Shown: positions 8,788 through 16,462 of the stretch, piece by piece
Numbering within the stretch: the stretch's first letter is position 1
Layout: every line of letters starts with the position of its first letter
DNA from: Nocardia jejuensis NBRC 103114
GTDB lineage: Bacteria > Actinomycetota > Actinomycetes > Mycobacteriales > Mycobacteriaceae
Direction: 5' to 3'
Assembly (NCBI RefSeq): GCF_001613145.1
Contig: NZ_BDBU01000025.1
Coordinates: forward strand, 62,001 to 126,000
DNA length: 64,000 bases
Program-made: the position numbers and the translations under genes
The notes under the pieces: model-generated
The model's database searches: none
What the model saw: the letters and a program-made list of their open reading frames with translations, nothing else
What the model was told of the DNA's origin: nothing

Positions 8788-8808
8788 CCGCGCGGCACCG
8801 GCTAGGGT
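8780..8808 (+). promoter_or_regulatory. sigma-A-like promoter before the tRNA-like locus
   Basis: TTGGCT (8780-8785), a 17-base spacer and TAGGGT (8803-8808) match the primary-sigma layout. The -35 overlaps the stop codon of the upstream gene. The predicted start, near 8815, is at a small TGCGC/GCGCA hairpin and about 50 bases before the first tRNA-like half. Confidence 0.5.
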
Positions 8809-8861
8809 CGGTGCTGCGCAAGAGCGCAAGCTGAATCAGAAGTTCGATGTGACAGGCACTT

Positions 8862-8931
8862 GCGGTACAGCGGAGGTTCGAATCCTCCTCCCGCCACACA
8901 CGGCGGGGTAGCCCAGCGGAAGAGGCGCCGC
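8862..8931 (+). ncRNA. circularly permuted tRNA-like element A (3' half before 5' half)
   Basis: Order along the DNA: anticodon 3' stem GCGGT (8862-8866), variable ACAGC, T stem and loop GGAGG-TTCGAAT-CCTCC (8872-8888), acceptor 3' strand TCCCGCC (8889-8895), six-base linker, acceptor 5' strand GGCGGGG (8902-8908), TA (tRNA positions 8-9), D arm (8911-8926, with GG in the loop), anticodon 5' stem GCCGC (8927-8931). Acceptor strands pair 7/7 (one G-U) and anticodon strands 5/5 (one G-U), only in the permuted order. Flanks add CGAT/ATCG and GTGA/TCAC (8845-8852 with 8943-8953, GTT bulged). The D stem is imperfect and no canonical U33 anticodon loop can be assembled, so a decoding role is uncertain. 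Confidence 0.7.
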
Positions 8932-9006
8932 GGCCCTCAAACTCACGTTATCGCTCCAGTTTCAGCATTTTCCGCCGAACGCCGAATCGAAGGAACGGAT
9001 CGACCA

Positions 9007-9078
9007 CGCGAAGGTTGCGGGTTCAACTCCCGCCGGCTCAGCCACCAATGGGCCGTAGCTCAATCGCAGAGCATCGCG
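9007..9078 (+). ncRNA. circularly permuted tRNA-like element B (3' half before 5' half)
   Basis: Order: anticodon 3' stem CGCGA (9007-9011), variable AGGTT, T arm GCGGG-TTCAACT-CCCGC (9017-9033), acceptor 3' strand CGGCTCA (9034-9040), then G and CCA (9041-9044), CCAA, acceptor 5' strand TGGGCCG (9049-9055), TA, D arm GCTC-AATCGCA-GAGC (9058-9072), A26, anticodon 5' stem TCGCG (9074-9078). Pairing is 7/7 acceptor (one G-U), 4/4 D, 5/5 T and 5/5 anticodon. An outer GAACG/CGTTC helix (8993-8997 with 9095-9099) parallels element A. The D loop lacks GG and no U33 loop is obtained. CCA is encoded, unlike in A. Neither half pairs with the halves of A. Confidence 0.75.
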
Positions 9079-9138
9079 TCATTGAAACTCAGTTCGTTCT
9101 TAAACGTGTCGGCGCGTCGCAAATGGGCGGACACCGAG

Positions 9139-9165
9139 GCCCCGGGGCAGGCTAGCCCCCGGGGC
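9139..9165. terminator. hairpin ending the tRNA-like locus, between convergent units
   Basis: A 9-bp GCCCCGGGG/CCCCGGGGC stem, plus one more pair past a bulge, closes AGGCTA and is followed on the plus strand by TTCCCC. It separates the RNA locus from the convergent SGNH gene ending at 9186. Confidence 0.65.
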
Positions 9166-9185
9166 TTCCCCATTTCCGGGGTGAT

Positions 9186-10082
9186 TCAGCGGACCTGCGC
9201 GTAGAGGCCGTTCGCGAGCGCGGTGTCACCGGGCTCGGCGGGGTGGAAGGGAATCGCGTTGGGCTGCTTGGGATCCTGGTAGCTGTTGATCCAGGGCTGA
9301 TCCGAGCACAGTCCGTGCCCCGCGGTCGCGGCGCGGGTATCGAAGAATCCGATCCCGAGCAGCTGCGCGGCCTCCCGCTGCGCCGTATCGAGGCGATCGA
9401 CCATCTCCATCGCGCCCTGGCCGCGGGGCTGCACGAAATTCGTGACGCCGAACGCGCCGAAGCACACCGAGTTCTGACCGCCCTTGAACACCTCGGGGTA
9501 GCCCACGAGCACGATGCGCGCGGCGGGCGCGTAGTACTTCACGTACTCGACAACGCTGCGAATGCGATCGGCATAGGCCGCTCCGGTCACACTGCGCGGA
9601 TCGGGCATCCGGCCCTGCCCGGCGGCGTCGGTGCCGCAGCCCTGCACCAGATTCAGCACGCACTGCTGCAGCGCGAACCAGGCGGTGGCCTCGGCGGTGC
9701 CCCATTTGTCGTTGATTCCGAACTGCAGCGCGACGACCTTGGTACGCGGCCCGAAGGCTCCCGCCTTGTCGGCCTGCTTCGTCTCCCAGCTCGCCGTGTA
9801 ATTCGGCGGCGTGTCCAGCGATGCGCCGGGGCAGGACATATCCAGATAGTTATCGGTGCCCGCCACGCCCATCAGGCGACTGAGTTTCGTCGGCCACGAG
9901 GTGTCCCCGTGCCGGCATTCGGAGGTTTGGGACTGCACGATCCAAGCATTGGCGCTGAACGAATCCCCCAGTACGACAAGGTCTTTACCCTGCGGTGCGT
10001 CGGCAGACCCACTACCGACCGCCGAGACCGACGCGGCGATGGCAACCGCGGCCGTACATATCCAGCGCGCGCCGATTCTCAT
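9186..10082 (-). CDS. secreted SGNH/GDSL-family hydrolase (paralogue of 816-1727)
   Basis: 298 aa from the ATG at 10082 (MRIGARW), which puts the signal peptide at the N-terminus; the frame stays open 22 codons upstream. GKDLVVLGDSFSANAW, FGINDKWG and a C-terminal IPFHP give the SGNH blocks. The protein aligns along its whole length with the hydrolase at 816-1727, with shared cysteines and phrases such as KADKAGAFGPRTK and ARIVLVGYPE. It is a clear paralogue, but it sits alone, without an acyltransferase-3 partner. Probably an extracellular esterase or acyl-transfer enzyme. Confidence 0.88.
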   Translation of the reverse strand: MRIGARWICTAAVAIAASVSAVGSGSADAPQGKDLVVLGDSFSANAWIVQSQTSECRHGDTSWPTKLSRLMGVAGTDNYLDMSCPGASLDTPPNYTASWETKQADKAGAFGPRTKVVALQFGINDKWGTAEATAWFALQQCVLNLVQGCGTDAAGQGRMPDPRSVTGAAYADRIRSVVEYVKYYAPAARIVLVGYPEVFKGGQNSVCFGAFGVTNFVQPRGQGAMEMVDRLDTAQREAAQLLGIGFFDTRAATAGHGLCSDQPWINSYQDPKQPNAIPFHPAEPGDTALANGLYAQVR

Positions 10083-10271
10083 ACTCACTGCGCGACGCCT
10101 CTCACTGCCCGGCCCGCGGCCGAAGCCACCGGCCGGAATCTGAAACACAAATTCTTCACTGGGGCGTGAGTGTAAACATCATCCTGGTTGCTCCGAAAGG
10201 ATTCGGGGCACTTTCCCGGCCCCCCAATTCCTGTCCCCCCGAGACTGTGGGCACCCACAATCGACGGCGAA

Positions 10272-10308
10272 CAGGCGTCCCACTCGCGTGGGACGAGTGG
10301 AACGCCTG
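10272..10308 (-). terminator. hairpin downstream of the reductase operon
   Basis: 15-bp arms (10272-10286 and 10294-10308) with a single C/A mismatch and a 7-base loop. Position fits termination of the minus-strand operon that ends at 10349. The poly-U tail is weak. Confidence 0.55.
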
Positions 10309-10348
10309 CCGTCCACGCTCGGCACACGCGCTTACCGAGCGAAGCCGC

Positions 10349-11458
10349 TCACCGTATGGTGCCGAGCCCCGGCACCAGCGGAAGATCGAGCGCGGTGACC
10401 CACCCCGGCGGCAGATCGTTCACCGCGGGCACCGCGTTGAGCGCGCGCATGCCGGTGGCCAGACAGCCCGCGACCGCGGGCGTGCGGCCCGAGCCGTCGG
10501 TGAACCGGAAGGACGTCTCCTGCGAGATCGACGGCGAGCCGACGATGTCCACGCGATAGACGTCGTCGCGGGTGCCCGCGGGCCACTCGGGCGCGGCATC
10601 GAGGCCGATCCGGTTGACGTGTTCGAGCGTGATCACCTCGCGGTCGCGGTACACGCCGTTGATGGTGAAGCGGATCGCGGCCACGGTGCCCGCCTCGACG
10701 ATCCCCTTGGCCGACACCCGATCCTCCGGTGTCACCCACTTCTCCCAGGTGGTGGTGATCCGGTCCAGTTCGATCCCCGCCGCCGCGGCGAGCATCGGAA
10801 CGGTCCCGCCCCACGCCATGATCAGCACGTCGGGGTACTCGAGCATGGCCTGGAACTCCGGGGGATGCCCGATACCCATCTCGAATTCGTAGTCACCCTC
10901 GTAGTCGGTGTAGTCCAGCAGTTCCGAGGCGCGCACCGATTCGACCTCGCCGCACAGGCCCATCAGGGTCATCGGGAACAGGTCGTTGGCGAAGCCCGGA
11001 TCGATGCCGGTGGTGAAGCAGGACGCCTTGCCCGCCTCGCACGCCTCGGTGATGGGATCGCGCCATACGTCCGGGGTCTGGGCCATGTCCGGCCACACCC
11101 ACGGCGTCATCGCCGTGGAGCACACGTCGATCCCGGCTCGCAGGAACGAGCCGATCACCCGCATGTTCTCCTCGGCGAACTGCGCGGTCGGGCCGTAGTG
11201 CACCACCGCGTCGGGCCGCAACGCGATCAGGTCCTCGACCGAATCCGTTGCCAGCACCCCGGTTTCGCCCGCACCGCACAGCTCACCCGCGTCGCGACCG
11301 ACCTTGTCGGGATTGCTCACCCCGACCCCGACCAGCTCGAATCGCGGGTGGCGCAGGATCTCGGCCAGGACCATCGATCCCACGACGCCGGTGCCCCACA
11401 GGACGATTCGCTTCTTCTCGTTCGACATCTTCTCGTTCGACATCTTTTCGTTCGACAC
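10349..11458 (-). CDS. dihydrodipicolinate-reductase-like NAD(P)-binding protein
   Basis: 369 aa. A Rossmann core begins at residue 16 (RIVLWGTGVVGSMVLAEIL). The C-terminal half resembles DapB-like and 2,4-diaminopentanoate-dehydrogenase-like NAD(P)-dependent oxidoreductases, commonly found with SDRs and TetR regulators in mycolata; this is not the lysine-pathway DapB. The GTG at 11458 has AGGAG six bases upstream. The N-terminus is odd: MSNEK repeated three times, each unit carrying its own start codon. The SDR gene starting at 12323 ends 37 bases upstream, so the two form an operon, probably controlled by the divergent TetR. Substrate unknown. Confidence 0.8.
   Translation of the reverse strand: MSNEKMSNEKMSNEKKRIVLWGTGVVGSMVLAEILRHPRFELVGVGVSNPDKVGRDAGELCGAGETGVLATDSVEDLIALRPDAVVHYGPTAQFAEENMRVIGSFLRAGIDVCSTAMTPWVWPDMAQTPDVWRDPITEACEAGKASCFTTGIDPGFANDLFPMTLMGLCGEVESVRASELLDYTDYEGDYEFEMGIGHPPEFQAMLEYPDVLIMAWGGTVPMLAAAAGIELDRITTTWEKWVTPEDRVSAKGIVEAGTVAAIRFTINGVYRDREVITLEHVNRIGLDAAPEWPAGTRDDVYRVDIVGSPSISQETSFRFTDGSGRTPAVAGCLATGMRALNAVPAVNDLPPGWVTALDLPLVPGLGTIR
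11414..11458 (-). repeat. three 15-bp units duplicating the start codon
   Basis: Three near-identical 15-bp units encode MSNEK-MSNEK-MSNEK (GTG, ATG and ATG starts). Only the first is at proper distance from AGGAG. This looks like a slipped-strand duplication of the gene start. Confidence 0.8.
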
Positions 11459-11495
11459 TGCTACTCCTGAATTCCTGACGGTGCCGCGAGCCGGA

Positions 11496-12323
11496 TCAGC
11501 TGTGGTACTCGCCGCAGTCGACGGTCAGCGTCTGACCGGTGACCGCGGAGGCGAGATCGCTGGCCAGGAACAGCGTGGCGCGCGCGACCTCCTCCGGATC
11601 CGCGAGACGCTTGAGATCGGTGGGTTCGGCCTTCTGCCGGTAGATGTCGTCGTGAGTGAGGTTCGCCTGCGACGCGAGCCAGTCGAAGTACGCCTTGTTC
11701 AGGTCCTCGTAGATATAGGACGGCGCGACGCTGTTGACCCGGATACCGCGCGGGCCGAACTCGGTGGCCAGCGACGAAGCCAGATGCGCCAGTGTGCCTT
11801 TGGAGAGTTTGTAGCCCGAGTACACCGGCTCGGAATCGTATTGCACGCAGGAATTGAGCATGATGATCGAGCCGCGCGATTCGGCCAGCGCGTCGGCGAA
11901 CAATGTCGAAAGGCGCAGCGGCGCGAACACATTCGTCTCGTTCACACTGCGCAGCGCCGCCAATCCGATCTGGCTGATCGGGTCCATCGGCGGAATGGCG
12001 AAGGCGTTGTTGATCAGGCAGTCGACCCGGCCGAACTCGGCCAGGGCGGCCTCGACCAACGCGGCCCGCTGCTCCTCGTCGGTGATATCGGTCGGCACGA
12101 TCAGCGCCTTGCGCCCGTGCGAGCGCACCAGCTCGGCCATCTGCTCCAGACGCGACTCGGTGCGGCTGACAAGTACCAGGTCGGCGCCCATGCGGGCGGC
12201 CTCCTCGGCGAGCGAACGCCCCAGGCCGGGGCCGACTCCCGAGAGCACGATGACTTTGTCCTGCAGCAGCGGCACCGGGCGATACGCCTCGGCGGGTGCG
12301 GACACATGCGCGGCAGCTGACAC
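11496..12323 (-). CDS. short-chain dehydrogenase/reductase (SDR)
   Basis: 275 aa from the GTG at 12323, chosen because AGGAGG lies four bases upstream. A glycine-rich VLSGVGPGLGRSLAE segment (cofactor binding), a NNAFA block (NNAG variant), Ser in IIMLNSC, and YSGYKLSKG (Tyr and Lys of the YxxxK catalytic pair) identify a classical SDR. The C-terminus (ASAVTGQTLTVDCGEY) is typical of FabG-like members. It is the first gene of a two-gene operon with the DapB-like reductase and is divergent from a TetR gene across a 97-base control region. Probably oxidises or reduces a hydrophobic alcohol or ketone. Confidence 0.9.
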   Translation of the reverse strand: MSAAAHVSAPAEAYRPVPLLQDKVIVLSGVGPGLGRSLAEEAARMGADLVLVSRTESRLEQMAELVRSHGRKALIVPTDITDEEQRAALVEAALAEFGRVDCLINNAFAIPPMDPISQIGLAALRSVNETNVFAPLRLSTLFADALAESRGSIIMLNSCVQYDSEPVYSGYKLSKGTLAHLASSLATEFGPRGIRVNSVAPSYIYEDLNKAYFDWLASQANLTHDDIYRQKAEPTDLKRLADPEEVARATLFLASDLASAVTGQTLTVDCGEYHS

Positions 12324-12347
12324 GGTTCCTCCTCGAACCCTCAAGCA

Positions 12348-12383
12348 GTTACAGAGTGTAACGACTTAGGTGTGACAGACTGT
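12348..12383. promoter_or_regulatory. paired palindromes in the SDR/TetR intergenic region
   Basis: GTTAC-AGAGT-GTAAC (12348-12362) and ACAG-A-CTGT (12375-12383) lie between the divergent SDR and TetR starts. Their position and spacing of about 24 bp fit a TetR dimer operator controlling both promoters. Confidence 0.5.
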
Positions 12384-12420
12384 ATCGACGTCTGCTCGTG
12401 ATCACAAGGGATGGAGTTCC

Positions 12421-13014
12421 GTGACCGCACGTCATCGTCTCGGCCCGCATCGAGATCCCGCGGTGGATGAGGCGGTGCTCGAGGCGGCCCGGGCCCTGCT
12501 GGTCGAACGCGGCTACGCCGCCGCATCGATCGACGCGATCGCGAACCGCGCCGGGGTGAGCCGCCCGGCCATCTACCGCCGCTGGCCGTCCAAGGCCCAC
12601 CTGATCGCGAAGGCCGTGTTCCCCAAACCCGGCACCGCCGAGCCGGCGCCCGACCTGATCTCGGAAATCCGCAAGGTCATCCGGGGCACCATCCAGCTCT
12701 TCGGCGCCCCCGCCGCCCGCGAAGCCATGCCCGGTCTGATGGCGGACATGCGCGCCGATTCCAGTCTCTACCAAAAGCTTTCGGCCCGCCTGGACACCCC
12801 CACCCGGCACGAGCTCGACGACTACCTGCAGGCCGAAACCCTCCCCGGCCATCCCACCCTCGACCCCAACACCCTCTTGGACGCCATCGCCGGAGCCGCT
12901 CTCTTCGCCATGTGCATCCGCAACATCGACGACCTCGACACCTTCGCCGAGTCTCTGGAGAATCTCCTGCTCTACGGCTTGGCAGGTCCCCCGCCCGACC
13001 CGGAATCCACCTGA
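12421..13014 (+). CDS. TetR family transcriptional regulator
   Basis: 197 aa, GTG start. Residues about 15-62 form the TetR helix-turn-helix (AARALLVERGYAAASIDAIANRAGVSRPAIYRRWPSKA). The C-terminal part is the helical ligand-binding domain of the TetR_C_11-like group. It is transcribed away from the SDR/reductase operon, with two palindromes between, so it is probably its repressor and self-regulated. The ligand is unknown; a lipid-like or ketone substrate of the SDR would fit. Confidence 0.9.
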   Translation: MTARHRLGPHRDPAVDEAVLEAARALLVERGYAAASIDAIANRAGVSRPAIYRRWPSKAHLIAKAVFPKPGTAEPAPDLISEIRKVIRGTIQLFGAPAAREAMPGLMADMRADSSLYQKLSARLDTPTRHELDDYLQAETLPGHPTLDPNTLLDAIAGAALFAMCIRNIDDLDTFAESLENLLLYGLAGPPPDPEST

Positions 13015-13032
13015 TCGCCGCCGCGGCGACGG

Positions 13033-13950
13033 TCAGCCGATCACCGGAAAACGGCGCTCGTCCGCGAGTTCGCTGAGCCGGTCCTGCATGCGGCCGGTCA
13101 CCAGTTCGTATGCCGCGTCGAGATCGTCGGGCTCATGCCCGCCGGCCTCGAGCTCCGCGCGCAGATCGATCGGAGCGCGAAACTCCACGACGATCTTCGC
13201 GGGAAGGGGAATATGCCCGAACGCGTCGCTGATATTGATCCCCCACGGCAGCGCCAGCGAAATCGGAAACACCTTGACCCGCATCAACCGATCCAATCGG
13301 AGCGCACGGGCGATGCGATCGCCTCGCGTGAAGATGTACAGCGTTTCCTGCCCGCCGATGGTGACCACGGGAACGATCGGCACATTCTCCGCGAGAGCCA
13401 GCCGAAGGAATCCCTTGCGCCCCGCGAAATCGATCTGATCGGACTCGGACGTCGGCCGCATGACCTCCCAGTCCCCACCCGGATAGACCAGCACGGCGGC
13501 CCCGCTGCGCAAGGCGTCCCGGGCATTGTCCGGCGCCGCGGCCAGCGTCCCGTACTTCCGCGCGACCTGACCGACGCCGGGCAGCGACACCACCAGGTCA
13601 TGTGCCAGTTGATAGAACGACCGATCCGCGCCGAAGTGCCGGAAGAACGCCAACGCGGTCACCGGCACCTCCGGCGCGGTGATCCCGCCGGTGTGATTGC
13701 CCACCAGCAGAACCGGCCCCTGTGCGGGGACCCGCTCGATGCCCCGTACCTCGGCACGGAAATACACCCGAACCAGCCGCCATCCCAATTCGACTGTCCG
13801 AGTGATGAATTGCGGATCCCGCTCGGAAAGGTCGGCGTCGGGCACCAGACGGCGCACCCATTCGGCCACGGTATCCACCGGCGACGACACTTCCCACTGC
13901 ACGATCCAAGCTTGCCCGCGCCCGAACGGTTGAAACACCGCGCTGGTCAT
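13033..13950 (-). CDS. lysophospholipid acyltransferase family protein (PlsC-like)
   Basis: 305 aa from the ATG at 13950; the frame is open further upstream but overlaps the divergent gene, and no RBS decides the start. Motif I is GNHTGG (an NHxxG variant with Thr, instead of the usual NHxSxxD). A second block, VYPGGDWEVMRP, fits the EGTR-type glycerophosphate-binding motif region, and VPIVPVVTIGGQET is the fourth block. This HxxxxD-deviant layout is typical of the actinobacterial DGAT-like/lysophospholipid acyltransferase proteins. It probably acts at the inner membrane face in glycerolipid synthesis. Confidence 0.85.
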   Translation of the reverse strand: MTSAVFQPFGRGQAWIVQWEVSSPVDTVAEWVRRLVPDADLSERDPQFITRTVELGWRLVRVYFRAEVRGIERVPAQGPVLLVGNHTGGITAPEVPVTALAFFRHFGADRSFYQLAHDLVVSLPGVGQVARKYGTLAAAPDNARDALRSGAAVLVYPGGDWEVMRPTSESDQIDFAGRKGFLRLALAENVPIVPVVTIGGQETLYIFTRGDRIARALRLDRLMRVKVFPISLALPWGINISDAFGHIPLPAKIVVEFRAPIDLRAELEAGGHEPDDLDAAYELVTGRMQDRLSELADERRFPVIG

Positions 13951-14047
13951 CGACGCTGCGGGCGGGCGAAAATGCAGTGGGAGAGCGACGCGCTCGAAAG
14001 CTAGTCTTCGATACCAGCGACCGAGACGACAGATCGAAAAACCCACC

Positions 14048-15670
14048 ATGACAACACATGCCGCCGCATACACCCGGCCGCCGACGAATGACCCGTACGA
14101 GGATTTTCTGGCCGGCGTGCGGCAGACGTTCCAGTCGAATGCCCGCGAGGGCGTCGAACTGTTCACCGTGCACAGCGACGATCTGTACCAGGTGTTCCTC
14201 GACGCGCTCACCCCGGAAATCGCGGCGGAGAATTCCTGCGGAACCTGCCGCGCGTTCGTGCGGCGCCACGGCGGACTGGTCACCATCGACTCGAACGGAA
14301 AGTCGAAATCCGCGTTGTGGTCGGCGAAAGGCGTTCCCGCGCCGTACGCGACGGCGGTCGCCGCGCTCGCCGCCGAAGTCGAACGCCGAGCGATCACCTC
14401 GCTGTTCCGCTCGACCGCGACGAATTGGGGACATGCCGAGCGCGGCGGCTGGACGCATCTGGCGCTCACCCCGCCCGCGCACCTGGTGCACACCGAATCA
14501 GCCCTGACGACGGTGCGGCGGTATGTCGCGGCGAAGAATCACGACCACGAAACGCTCGCGCGCGCGGTCGAGGAATTCCCGGAAGCGGTCGTGAAAAGGA
14601 CTGTGGCCCTGCTGCGCACCGAGAAGCTGTACCGCTCCGACGCCATTCTCGGAGTCGCGACCTGGCTGGCGGCGCTGCACGAGAGGCTCGACTCGGCGCC
14701 CCGTCGTGGTGAACCGGCTCAGCGCCGCCGCGAGAACCTGATCCGGCTCGCGGCCGCCACCGCGCCCGCGGGATATTGTCACGTCAAGAGCGGAATGATC
14801 GGCACCCTGCTGAGCGACCTGACCGACGGCCTCCCCTTCGCCACCGTCGAGCGCCGATTCGCGGAGAAGATGCATCCGCTGCAGTACCGTCGGCCCACCG
14901 CCGCGCCCACCGCGACGATGATCGCGCGCGCCGAACGCGTCATCGCCGAACTGCGCGCGGCCGGGTCCCTCGAACGACGCTTCGCGAGACTCGCTGACGT
15001 GCAGCCGATCTGGTCGACGACCGCGAAACAGGAGCGCTCCGGCGGCGTCTTCGGACATTTGACGCCCGCCGAGAAACACCGCGGAGCAACCGATCTCGAC
15101 GTCCCTCCGGTGACGATCACCTGGGAGAAGTTCTCCCGCACCGTACTTCCAGCCGCGACGCACATCGCGTTCCGGGTTCCGCACGCGAACACCAGCTACG
15201 GCGCCATGGTGACCGCGGCGAATCCCGATGCTCCGCCGATCGTGCAGTGGGACAACCAGACCCGCCGCAACCCCGTGACCTGGTACGTGTACGTGAACGG
15301 CTCCGCACCGGGCAAGTGGGGCCTGCGCCCGGACGAGTATCGAACGGTGACCGCCGTGGTCCCGCACCCCGCGACCTGGCACGTGGCGAACGATCGCACC
15401 GGTCGCGAACAATCGGTGCTCTTCGCGCTCGCGGGCGCGACCGACACGACGTACTCCTCGGGCGCGGGCTTCTTCCCGGAGTTCCTGTCCAGTGAGCTGC
15501 ACGAGATACGAAAAACCCTGGAGGAGTACGCCAAATCCGCGGTCGTCGCGGACCGTGACCGGGCCGAGGTCTGCGGGCTGCTGATCTCCAAGGGCGACGC
15601 GAGTGGCCACACCTTCCGCGTCACCTCCGACGGGGTCCGCACGCTGTACACCATCGACCGGTGGGACTGA
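14048..15670 (+). CDS. orphan 540-aa protein of unknown function
   Basis: A soluble protein with no signal or membrane segments. N-terminal features are a CGTCRAFVRRHGG block (residues about 64-76), where two cysteines may bind metal, and helical repeats through residue 300. The C-terminal third is beta-rich (WYVYVNGSAPGKWGL, VLFALAGATDTTYSSGAGFFPEFL) and ends in a compact domain, ISKGDASGHTFRVTSDG. I recognise no family. The gene is monocistronic, starts with ATG directly after the divergent acyltransferase, and ends at a strong hairpin. Phage-like or stress roles are possible but unsupported. Confidence 0.8.
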   Translation: MTTHAAAYTRPPTNDPYEDFLAGVRQTFQSNAREGVELFTVHSDDLYQVFLDALTPEIAAENSCGTCRAFVRRHGGLVTIDSNGKSKSALWSAKGVPAPYATAVAALAAEVERRAITSLFRSTATNWGHAERGGWTHLALTPPAHLVHTESALTTVRRYVAAKNHDHETLARAVEEFPEAVVKRTVALLRTEKLYRSDAILGVATWLAALHERLDSAPRRGEPAQRRRENLIRLAAATAPAGYCHVKSGMIGTLLSDLTDGLPFATVERRFAEKMHPLQYRRPTAAPTATMIARAERVIAELRAAGSLERRFARLADVQPIWSTTAKQERSGGVFGHLTPAEKHRGATDLDVPPVTITWEKFSRTVLPAATHIAFRVPHANTSYGAMVTAANPDAPPIVQWDNQTRRNPVTWYVYVNGSAPGKWGLRPDEYRTVTAVVPHPATWHVANDRTGREQSVLFALAGATDTTYSSGAGFFPEFLSSELHEIRKTLEEYAKSAVVADRDRAEVCGLLISKGDASGHTFRVTSDGVRTLYTIDRWD

Positions 15671-15784
15671 GAAATTGTCGCGTGTGGCACAAAAGTGACG
15701 TGCCACGGTTTGCGGCGCGCTCTCGGGGTATCGCTATCCACGTGCCCGGCACGGCGACGTCCGTGCGGCACGGGCGATCGCGAT

Positions 15785-15817
15785 GAAGCGGCGACGGGAT
15801 GATCCCGTCGCCGCTTC
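15785..15817. terminator. perfect 15-bp hairpin terminator
   Basis: GAAGCGGCGACGGGA and its exact complement close the 3-base loop TGA, extending by a further A-T and T-G pair. It lies 115 bases after the orphan gene and 50 before the next start. Confidence 0.75.
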
Positions 15818-15868
15818 GTCATTTCGAGACCAGGTAACGGATTTCGTCACCGAAAGGACCCACGAGCG

Positions 15869-16396
15869 ATGACCGACACCATGACCGAATCCCCCACCGT
15901 CCGACTACAGATCGCCCACCCCGACCCGCACTCCCGGCCGGAACCGGCCACCCGCACACCCTCCCCCGAGTCTCTGGTGTGGCAGAACGCCAAAACCGTT
16001 CTGGTGACCCGGGTCGCCGGGGACCGGCATCTGATCACCGTGCCACGCCTGGTGATCCCGATCGGCGAGGCCGGGATCGCCTTCCGGGTCTCCTCGAACT
16101 CCGCCGAAGCCGAGCAGCTCGAGCAGGACAGCCGAGTGCTGGTCCAGCCCGCCGATTGGCGGGGCAACCCGATCCTCGGCACCCATCAGCGCCAGGGGCG
16201 AACCCAGATCGTCACCGCCGGAACGCTGCTCGCGCATGTGCAGTCCGAGACCGAGAGCAAATACCGCTGGCGGTTGTCGCTGGCGCGTCTCGGGCATCGG
16301 CTGGCGCACCGCGGAACTCCCTACGGCGACATCATCGCGCTGGTCACGGTGTTCGAGCCCAGCCCGATTCCGCTGCCCGCGCCGACCACCGCCTAG
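15869..16396 (+). CDS. PPOX-class flavin/F420 split-barrel protein
   Basis: 175 aa, ATG start with GAAAGGA upstream. After a polar N-terminus the sequence follows the split-barrel pattern of PPOX-type proteins: TVLVTRVAGDRHLITVPRLVIPIGEAGIAFRVSSN, then SRVLVQPADWRGNPI and a strand-rich C-terminus. In actinobacteria such proteins usually bind F420, FMN or haem and reduce small molecules. No catalytic residue singles out one cofactor. It lies alone between a terminator and a convergent gene. Fold assignment is moderate; substrate unknown. Confidence 0.65.
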   Translation: MTDTMTESPTVRLQIAHPDPHSRPEPATRTPSPESLVWQNAKTVLVTRVAGDRHLITVPRLVIPIGEAGIAFRVSSNSAEAEQLEQDSRVLVQPADWRGNPILGTHQRQGRTQIVTAGTLLAHVQSETESKYRWRLSLARLGHRLAHRGTPYGDIIALVTVFEPSPIPLPAPTTA

Positions 16397-16462
16397 TCCG
16401 GAAGTCCCGCACGGCTCGAACTCGCTCCGCCCGCGCCGAAGTCGGCGGGATGAACGAGTCGG

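Noticed and set aside
8860..9204. Plus-strand open frame of 114 codons across the tRNA-like locus
   Set aside because: Its product (GGSNPPPA-like and similar) is the usual translation of T-arm sequence; no RBS or protein-like composition.
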